15,325 nt of DNA. It comes from Planctomycetota bacterium. GTDB lineage: Bacteria; Planctomycetota; Planctomycetia; Pirellulales; Thermoguttaceae. The stretch lies in assembly GCA_015661985.1 (NCBI GenBank), contig DQVB01000086.1, forward strand, positions 1-15,325. The letters are read 5' to 3'. A program made the position numbers and the translations under genes. Shown here in pieces: positions 14,600 to 15,325 of this stretch; the first letter of the stretch is position 1, and every line of letters starts with the position of its first letter. The notes below the pieces were generated by a model that searched no databases, had not been told where the DNA came from, and worked only from the letters and a program-made list of their open reading frames with translations.

Positions 14600-15325
14600 C
14601 TATCGTGGCACCGTCATCTGCTGGACCGAATGGATGCGCACCGGGCCGAGCAGGCCGGAGTCGACCAGCGGCGAATCGCCGGACCACAGTCGCCAACTGG
14701 TGAACGTGTAACGGCCGGTCGGGCTGGGTTCGCCTTCGAGCAGCCATTGCGGCCACTCCTTCAGCGTGCCGTTCGGGTTGCGCTGGCTGTCTTCCGGCAG
14801 TTGCTCGTCGCCGATCAAGCGGTTGATCCACAGGTTGGCCACGGTCACTTCCAGCCGGTTCTCGCCGATCCGCGCCACCCCGGTGACATCCAGTTCGAAT
14901 GGCGGCTTCCAAAGCGTCCCGAGGTCGCGGCCGTTGAGCTTCACCTGCGCGACGACTCCGACGCGTCCCAAGTCCAGGACCAGCCGTTCCGGGTACGGAT
15001 CGACGATTTCTGGAATCGAAAAACGCGTGGTGTACGTGGCCGTGCCGGAGAAGTACTTCACACCGGCATCCGGGTGCTCGTTCCAAGGGATCAGCTTTTC
15101 GAGCGTGATCCTTTCCGGAGCGCCCCAGCCGGGCGCAAACCGCACTCGCCACGGGCCGGTGATGCGGATCGGCTCGGCGAGCGGCCCGATCGAAATCGTC
15201 CGCGCCCGCCCGTCGGCTTGTTGCAGGCGGTAGCGGCCGGGTTGCCCGGCGAAAAGCCGGCACCGCCCGGTGGCATCCCGGAGGAGCTTGACGGCACAGG
15301 CTTCCGGGGCGATCGGCGGCCGGCC
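14600..15325 (-). CDS. C-terminal part of a GH106-like (alpha-L-rhamnosidase family) glycoside hydrolase; 5-prime end outside window
   Basis: The minus-strand frame is open from the right edge to a TAG at 14600-14602, giving the last 241 residues. The visible part is a C-terminal beta-sandwich of the type found in GH2/GH106 proteins: VKYFSGTATYTTRFSIPE, VAQVKLNGRDLGTLWKPPF, NRLEVTVANLWINRLIGDEQ, LKEWPQWLLEG, RYTFTSWRLW and SPLVDSGLLGPVRI. This set of motifs is typical of large glycosyl hydrolases annotated as GH106 alpha-L-rhamnosidases. The catalytic domain lies outside the window, so the activity cannot be checked here. The GTG at 15145 is internal, because strongly similar coding sequence continues upstream of it (RITGPWRVRFAPGWG spans it). 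The gene converges on the ceramidase-like gene with 59 bases between stop codons and no terminator I can support. Alternatively it could be another GH2-clan enzyme. Confidence 0.75.
   Translation of the reverse strand, partial: GRPPIAPEACAVKLLRDATGRCRLFAGQPGRYRLQQADGRARTISIGPLAEPIRITGPWRVRFAPGWGAPERITLEKLIPWNEHPDAGVKYFSGTATYTTRFSIPEIVDPYPERLVLDLGRVGVVAQVKLNGRDLGTLWKPPFELDVTGVARIGENRLEVTVANLWINRLIGDEQLPEDSQRNPNGTLKEWPQWLLEGEPSPTGRYTFTSWRLWSGDSPLVDSGLLGPVRIHSVQQMTVPR

Overview
The window is GC-rich bacterial chromosomal DNA. Its gene content points to a planctomycete, probably of the Pirellulales/Thermoguttaceae kind. This rests on large secreted carbohydrate-active proteins, an EF-hand protein, a ceramidase-like hydrolase, sialidase-like BNR proteins, an excisionase-type HTH fused to a PTS EIIA domain, and a DUF4236 protein. 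The taxonomic call is an inference from gene content; no rRNA or other marker gene is present. I see no tRNA, rRNA, CRISPR array, insertion sequence or phage gene.

Layout. Positions 1 to 10029 hold six minus-strand genes. In the minus-strand direction of reading they are: an HTH-EIIA regulator (10029-9316), an SSS-family Na+/solute symporter (9238-7322), a secreted protein with eight EF-hands (7063-6224), a secreted coiled-coil protein (5578-4757), a 1258-residue secreted multidomain protein with a YetA/rhamnogalacturonan-lyase-like core (4384-608), and an arsenite-methyltransferase-like fragment running off the left edge. A 668-base divergent intergenic region (10030-10697) separates these from three plus-strand genes: DUF4236 plus TPR-like repeats (10698-11735), a secreted sialidase-like BNR protein (11900-13033) and a secreted neutral-ceramidase-like protein (13146-14540). 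A GH106-like glycoside hydrolase enters from the right edge on the minus strand and converges on the ceramidase-like gene.

How the genes may work together. Five or six products are predicted to be exported. Two of them, the YetA/PL26-like protein and the GH106-like protein, belong to families known for rhamnose-containing polysaccharides such as rhamnogalacturonan. The symporter could import released sugars or related solutes. The HTH-EIIA protein lies 77 bases upstream of the symporter on the same strand and is a plausible regulator of it. The sialidase-like and ceramidase-like genes are 112 bases apart on the same strand and may form a small hydrolytic pair, although neither keeps every canonical catalytic feature of its namesake.

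The clearest non-coding element is a strong intrinsic terminator hairpin (5991-6040) after the EF-hand gene. Points most worth a second look are the Cys-rich methyltransferase-like reading frame with no start codon, the symporter with an insertion of about 100 residues beside an EIIA regulator, the domain architecture of the 1258-residue protein, and inverted repeats in the divergent intergenic region. I found nothing I can call a new defence or mobile system.
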